18,685 bases of DNA from an uncultured Eubacterium sp. (GTDB taxonomy: Bacteria; Bacillota; Clostridia; Lachnospirales; Lachnospiraceae): contig CAJTTQ010000055.1 in the NCBI GenBank assembly GCA_910579145.1, positions 1 through 18,685 of the forward strand. The letters are read 5' to 3'. Made by a program: the position numbers and the translations under genes. The notes beneath the pieces are model-generated. The model worked only from the letters and a program-made list of their open reading frames with translations. It ran no database searches and had not been told where the DNA came from. Positions 14,720 to 18,685 of the stretch are shown one piece after another (within the stretch, counting starts at the first letter, position 1; the number at the start of each line of letters is the position of its first letter).

Positions 14720-15641
14720 GACATGTTACTCCTTCCAACGCCTGTAAAGCAGCAGGTCCAAACCGGCGGAGCTGAAAATGGTAAAACGCTCCCAGCATTC
14801 CCGCGTCATTGCCGTGTTTGGCAAAGGCCAGGGTCGTGTGGCGGGCGATTTCCGGTATCAGATACCGGCCGACCGAAAGATCCATCCGTTCCCGCAAAAA
14901 ATCTTCCTGTGCCATAATACCTCCGCCAAGCACGACGATCTCTGGATTCAGGACACAGCATATATTGGCAATGCCTTGTCCTAAAACATCCGTCATCTCG
15001 TCAATCGCCCGGACACAAAGCGCGTCCCCTTTCTTTGCCGCTTCGAAAATACGGTATCCATTCCAGCATTCTTTCGGCTCGTTTTTCCATTCCGCCACTT
15101 TTTGCGATAAAATACTGGCGGCCCCGAGCGTCTGGAAATCGCCGCCCTGCATGTTCATATAACCCACTTCACAGGCACTACCGCTGACTCCGCGGAAAAT
15201 CTCCCCGTTAATGACGATACTGCCTCCGATACCGGTTCCCACTGTGAGCATGAGAGAAATATTGCTTCCCGCCGCCGCACCCGAATAGTATTCCGCCAGT
15301 CCGGCGCAATTGACATCGTTTTCTACCTCACACGGAATACGGAACCGGCCTTCTAGAACTTTTTTGTACTCGGTTCCCGAGTAATCAGGAATGAGCGGCG
15401 CCGAATACGTGATGATCCCCCGGTTCGTGTCAACGACACCGGCTGTCGAGATACAGATTCCGCTGATTTCTTCCTGCGTATGGAAATCCGCAATCACATT
15501 CTGTACTTTTTCCAAAATCCCGGCGCCGCCTTTTTCGGCCTCCGTATTCATGATATTCCTGCTCAGGATCCGGCCGTCCTCCCGGATCAAACCGTATTTG
15601 ATCGCCGTTCCTCCTATATCTATGCTAACATAAATTTTCAT
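14709..15641 (-). CDS. nanK: ROK-family sugar kinase, probable N-acetylmannosamine kinase
   Basis: 310 aa from the ATG at 15641. An in-frame extension to 15794 runs into nanQ and is rejected. The ribosome site (GAGATCGG) is weak. The N-terminal phosphate loop DIGGTAIKYG (8-17), the catalytic Asp109 in VENDVNCAGLAEY and the GTGIGGSIVINGEIFRG segment are clear. The usual ROK zinc-binding block (GHxxxxxxxxxCxCGxxGCxE) is missing: the sequence is CEVGYMNMQGG with Tyr161 in place of the zinc His, and no Cys cluster follows. Zinc-free ROK kinases are known among Firmicutes sugar kinases. Placement between nanQ and nagA makes ManNAc phosphorylation the best guess; GlcNAc or another hexosamine cannot be excluded. 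Confidence 0.85.
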   Translation of the reverse strand: MKIYVSIDIGGTAIKYGLIREDGRILSRNIMNTEAEKGGAGILEKVQNVIADFHTQEEISGICISTAGVVDTNRGIITYSAPLIPDYSGTEYKKVLEGRFRIPCEVENDVNCAGLAEYYSGAAAGSNISLMLTVGTGIGGSIVINGEIFRGVSGSACEVGYMNMQGGDFQTLGAASILSQKVAEWKNEPKECWNGYRIFEAAKKGDALCVRAIDEMTDVLGQGIANICCVLNPEIVVLGGGIMAQEDFLRERMDLSVGRYLIPEIARHTTLAFAKHGNDAGMLGAFYHFQLRRFGPAALQALEGVTCHDH

Positions 15642-15693
15642 ACCGATCTCAGCCTGTCTTTCATTATAATCGATGATCGTACCGTCCGCAATT

Positions 15694-16143
15694 TCATATT
15701 TGCACTTTAAAGATCGCTTTTTTGATCGCTTCCGGTTTCTGCACCAATACGCCGGTGCGGTGCCCGTCATTCGGGTAGCAGACGAGAAAATCACCTGGCC
15801 GCAAAATGACAGAGGCGTTTTTTTCTCCGTTCATCGGCAGAAAATCGTCTTTTTCCACATATTCCTGAAGGCTCATGTTCCAAAGGAAATTGACGTCGAT
15901 CTGCTCTTCTCCCTCCAGCATCACATGGACATCCAGATATTTCTTATGCGCTTCCCAAAAGCGGTTTTCGGCTTCTGTCGTCGTATACTCCGCCACGTTG
16001 ACAAACAGTTTTTCACCGTCGATTGGATGCCCCCCTTTTTCAAAAGAAAGCAGGTCATGGTTATTCGCGTAGGCGAAGCATTCCTTGACAGAATCCTCCA
16101 AAAACCAAAATTCTTCTAAATGTTTTACATTTCCAAAAATCAT
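15694..16143 (-). CDS. nanQ: YhcH/YjgK/YiaL-family protein, probable sialate anomerase NanQ
   Basis: 149 aa, the usual length of the DUF386 (YhcH/YiaL) family, a small cupin-like beta-barrel. Conserved putative metal and active-site residues are visible: H66, D71 and H73 in FWEAHKKYLDVHVMLEGEE, and H128 in YPNDGHRTGV. E. coli YhcH (NanQ) accelerates anomer interconversion of sialic acid, giving NanA its preferred substrate form. It starts 4 nt after the SSS transporter stop, with its ribosome site (GGGAGG) inside the end of that gene, so translation is coupled. The operon position supports the sialate role over the related YiaL/EbgC roles. Confidence 0.9.
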   Translation of the reverse strand: MIFGNVKHLEEFWFLEDSVKECFAYANNHDLLSFEKGGHPIDGEKLFVNVAEYTTTEAENRFWEAHKKYLDVHVMLEGEEQIDVNFLWNMSLQEYVEKDDFLPMNGEKNASVILRPGDFLVCYPNDGHRTGVLVQKPEAIKKAIFKVQI

Positions 16144-16147
16144 GTGG

Positions 16148-17662
16148 TTAATCCTCCCTTATTTTGTAAATGGTCGTGTGCGGCTCCGGGTCGGATGTGT
16201 CTCCCTTGATCTTTCTCCAGATCAGGCTGGCCGGAATGCCGACCACGAGGGAAACGACGATCGAGATGATGGAATACGACCAGATTGATACTGCCTCCGC
16301 GGGAACGAAATACTTGATATAGATCATGACAGCCGTTGCCGCGATAAATGCGATCACCGCGCCAAACGTATTCGCGATCTTCGTAAAGGCCCCTAAAATA
16401 AACATTCCCACGAGGATTCCGAGAACGAGTCCCATAAATCCGTTGAACCATTCATATGCCGATTTGATCCCGCCGTTGGCAAGAACCATTGATACGACGA
16501 TGGAAAATACTCCGACAGCGAGTGACACGTACTGGCCGATTTTCGTCTGCTTTTCGAAACTCAGTTCACGTTTTGACAACCTGGCCTGAATGTCAAGCGT
16601 CCAGCTCGATGCCACCGAGTTCAGGCCCGTGGATAACGTGGACTGCGAAGCGGCGTAGATCGCGGCGAGGAGTATTCCGGTGATCCCGACCGGGAGCTCA
16701 AACGCGATATAGGAAGCAAAAATCTGATCCTGTTCGGCTGCCGGCGGCAGGGCGTTCTGCTGGTAAAAGACATACAATCCGGTACCGATCAGGTAAAATA
16801 CCGTGGCGATAAAGATAGAAAGCGCGCCGTTTGCCAGCATCATCTTATTCAGTTTCTTTGTGTCTGTCGTCGTCGTGAACCGCTGCACAATGTCCTGGCT
16901 TGATACATAGGAACCCATCGTGTTAAATCCAGCCCCTACGATGATGAGAAGTACGCTGTCCCTAAAAATATTGTAATCAAAAATAGGACGGTCGGCGGCT
17001 AAAAACTTATGCTCATTTGTAAATGCCCCGAATATGGCGCCGATGCCTCCATCAATGTTGCAGAGAAGAAATATAAGCGCAAACGATACGCCGAGGAGCA
17101 ATACGGATCCCTGGATAAAATCAGTCCATAGTACCGATTTTAATCCGCCCGTATAAGAATAAATGATGGCGATGATCCCCATGAGCGCAATCAACAGATT
17201 CACATTGATGCCGGTCAGGCTCCCGAGTACCATACACGGGAGGTACATGATGATCGACATACGGCCGATCTGGTAAATGATAAACATCGCCGCTCCCAGT
17301 ATACGCAGTCCTTTACTGCCAAAACGTAATTCCAGATAGTGATATGCGGTATCAATGTCCAGTCTGCTGTAGATCGGCAGGAAAAAACGGATCGTGATCG
17401 GAATGGCGAGCAGCATACCAAGCTGCGCAAACCACATGAGCCACGTTCCGGCATACGAGTTACCTGCCAGTGATAAAAAGGAAATCGGACTTAACAGGGT
17501 GGCGAAAATGGATACCGAGGTGACCCACCAGGGTACGGTACCGTCGCCTTTAAAATACTCTTTTCCCTTCATATCCTTTTTCGCGAAATGCAATCCGGCA
17601 AACAGGACCGCTGCCAGATATACGATCAGGATGATCATATCGAAAATAGTAAAACCTTGCAT
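16148..17662 (-). CDS. Sodium:solute symporter (SSS), probable sialic acid transporter
   Basis: 504 aa with about 13 membrane helices. SSS-family features are present: the unwound helix 1-like SIFATLLSPISFLSLAGNSY, TGGLKSVLWTDFIQG with D181, and ASQSTLSTGLNSVASS (338-353) bearing the Ser/Thr residues that form sodium sites. In the characterised Proteus sialic acid symporter SiaT, the equivalent Asp and Ser cluster bind two sodium ions, and the same positions look occupied here. It would import N-acetylneuraminate with sodium. GGAGG lies 8 nt before the start, which is 18 nt after the nanA stop. The sialic acid call rests on the operon; the family alone also covers sugars, proline and pantothenate. 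Confidence 0.9.
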   Translation of the reverse strand: MQGFTIFDMIILIVYLAAVLFAGLHFAKKDMKGKEYFKGDGTVPWWVTSVSIFATLLSPISFLSLAGNSYAGTWLMWFAQLGMLLAIPITIRFFLPIYSRLDIDTAYHYLELRFGSKGLRILGAAMFIIYQIGRMSIIMYLPCMVLGSLTGINVNLLIALMGIIAIIYSYTGGLKSVLWTDFIQGSVLLLGVSFALIFLLCNIDGGIGAIFGAFTNEHKFLAADRPIFDYNIFRDSVLLIIVGAGFNTMGSYVSSQDIVQRFTTTTDTKKLNKMMLANGALSIFIATVFYLIGTGLYVFYQQNALPPAAEQDQIFASYIAFELPVGITGILLAAIYAASQSTLSTGLNSVASSWTLDIQARLSKRELSFEKQTKIGQYVSLAVGVFSIVVSMVLANGGIKSAYEWFNGFMGLVLGILVGMFILGAFTKIANTFGAVIAFIAATAVMIYIKYFVPAEAVSIWSYSIISIVVSLVVGIPASLIWRKIKGDTSDPEPHTTIYKIRED

Positions 17663-17680
17663 GTTTTCTTCCTCCTTTGC

Positions 17681-18607
17681 TTAGTTGAGATATTTTTCTT
17701 TGGTTGCGCGGATCATGCTGGCAGCTTCCTCCACGATCTTCATATCCCCTTCTGTCAACGCTGGCAGCGGTTTTCGCACGCCACCGAGTTCCAGGTTCTC
17801 GTTTTTCTTCAAAATGGCTTTGATCACACCATACATGTTTCCGTGCGCCGAGCACATTTTGTAGATGACCGCATCGACCGCGTACTGGATATCCTTTGCT
17901 TTTTTCAGATCGCCAGAACGGATACACTCATCCATTTTCAGGAACAGTTCCGGCATGACGCCGTACGTTCCACCGATCGCGCCCTCTGCTCCGATGATCC
18001 GGCCGCTGATAAACTGTTCGTCAGGGCCGTTGAAAATGACATAATTTTCTCCAGCATCCACACAGAACATCTGGATATCCTGTACCGGCATGGATGAATT
18101 TTTCACGCCGACCACACGCGGATTCTTCCTCATCTCGGCGAACAGGCTCGTCGTGAGGGCGACACCCGCGAGCTGCGGAATATTATAGATGACAAAATCC
18201 GTATTTGGGGCCGCGGCGCTTATGTCGTTCCAGTACTGCGCAATCGCGTGTTCCGGCAGGCGGAAGTAGATCGGCGGGATGGCCGCGATGGCATCTACTC
18301 CCAGGCTCTCCGCGTGACGGGCAAGTTCTGCGCTGTCTTTCGTATTATTGCAGGCGACATGGGCGATGATGGTTAGTTTTCCTTTGGCTGCCTTCATGAC
18401 ATGCTCTAAAACGAGTTTCCGGTCTTCCACACTCTGGTAAATACATTCGCCGGAAGAACCATTTACATACACTCCTTTGACGCCTTTGTCTACGAAGTAT
18501 TTCGTAAGCGCTTCGACTCCTTCCGGGCTTATTTCTCCCTCTTTGTCGTAACAGGCGTAAAACGCCGGGATAATACCTTTGTATTTGTCAAGATTTTTCA
18601 TGTTCAT
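17681..18607 (-). CDS. nanA: N-acetylneuraminate lyase
   Basis: 308 aa, a DHDPS/NAL-superfamily TIM barrel of typical size. Cleaves N-acetylneuraminate to N-acetylmannosamine and pyruvate in the cytoplasm. The carboxylate-binding GSSGE motif (50-54), Tyr141 in VIYNIPQLAG and Schiff-base Lys169 in VVGVKNSSM are present. GPDEQFISGRIIGAEGAIGGTYGVMP matches the lyase substrate loop rather than dihydrodipicolinate synthase. The start at 18607 has AGGAGG 5 nt upstream; an ATG two codons later is less well spaced. It is the first gene of the operon within the window, followed by the SSS transporter, nanQ, nanK and nagA. No nanE is visible, so the operon may extend upstream past 18685. Confidence 0.95.
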   Translation of the reverse strand: MNMKNLDKYKGIIPAFYACYDKEGEISPEGVEALTKYFVDKGVKGVYVNGSSGECIYQSVEDRKLVLEHVMKAAKGKLTIIAHVACNNTKDSAELARHAESLGVDAIAAIPPIYFRLPEHAIAQYWNDISAAAPNTDFVIYNIPQLAGVALTTSLFAEMRKNPRVVGVKNSSMPVQDIQMFCVDAGENYVIFNGPDEQFISGRIIGAEGAIGGTYGVMPELFLKMDECIRSGDLKKAKDIQYAVDAVIYKMCSAHGNMYGVIKAILKKNENLELGGVRKPLPALTEGDMKIVEEAASMIRATKEKYLN

Positions 18608-18643
18608 TCTCTCCTCCTAATATATAAGTGTAGGGTTTCAGTA

Positions 18644-18660
18644 CCCAACAGCCAGTTGGG
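18644..18660 (-). promoter_or_regulatory. Stem-loop in the nanA leader
   Basis: CCCAAC (18644-18649) and GTTGGG (18655-18660) form a 6-bp stem with a 5-nt loop, about 40 nt before the nanA start. No T-tract follows in the direction of transcription. It may be a processing or leader hairpin, or the end of an upstream gene's transcript; the window edge prevents a decision. Confidence 0.35.
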
Positions 18661-18685
18661 ACTTCTCCCTCTCATTGTTTAAGCT

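Noticed and set aside
15642..15794. N-terminal extension of the ROK kinase
   Set aside because: It overlaps nanQ and the residues are unlike any ROK protein; the ATG at 15641 begins exactly at the DIGGT-type N-terminus.
17588..18097. 169-codon plus-strand frame across the nanA and transporter junction
   Set aside because: It is antisense to two well-supported genes and has no start signals.
18489..18506. GTAAGCGCTTC, resembling a catabolite-responsive site, inside nanA
   Set aside because: It lies in the coding sequence, lacks the outer TG...CA bases, and such partial matches are expected by chance.

Overview
The window looks like chromosomal DNA of a low-to-mid GC Gram-positive anaerobe, most likely a gut Clostridia of the Lachnospiraceae type. 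This is inferred from strong AGGAGG ribosome sites, frequent GTG/TTG starts, sigma-A promoters with 17-bp spacers, a lipoprotein-type binding protein, and an SSS-family sialic acid operon. No rRNA, tRNA, CRISPR array, integrase or insertion sequence is visible.

Layout. (1) 1-609: 3' part of a NYN/PIN-like nuclease gene, ending at a bidirectional hairpin terminator. (2) 689-4562: a LacI-family regulator, divergent from a three-gene ABC importer of the sulfonate/nitrate/taurine type (lipoprotein, ATPase, permease). Two identical 14-bp operators lie in the divergent gap. (3) 4591-6377: a four-copy 14-bp tandem repeat, a small zinc-ribbon-like protein with a strong promoter, and enolase. (4) 6423-7436, minus strand: an AT-rich pair made of a secreted Lys-rich Ig-like protein and a membrane protein. 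(5) 7653-10683: two overlapping genes for MutS-like ATPases that lack mismatch-recognition domains. (6) 10798-11010, minus: an unrecognised 70-aa protein behind a near-consensus promoter. (7) 11101-13554, minus: fabF, lrgA, lrgB under their own promoter. (8) 13559-18607, minus: a sialic acid catabolic operon in the order nanA, SSS transporter, nanQ/yhcH, ROK kinase (nanK), nagA, with overlaps or short gaps.

How the genes work together. The SSS transporter would import N-acetylneuraminate and NanQ would speed its anomerisation. NanA would cleave it to ManNAc and pyruvate, the ROK kinase would phosphorylate ManNAc, and NagA would deacetylate GlcNAc-6-P. NanE (ManNAc-6-P epimerase) and NagB are needed to complete the route but are not in the window; the operon may begin upstream of 18685. 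LrgAB homologues are pyruvate transporters in some Firmicutes, so lrgAB beside a pyruvate-producing operon may be meaningful, although it has a separate promoter.

The least ordinary items are the tandem MutS-like pair with Asn-Glu in place of Asp-Glu in both Walker B motifs, the LacI regulator facing a sulfonate-type importer, and the promoter-backed 70-aa orphan.
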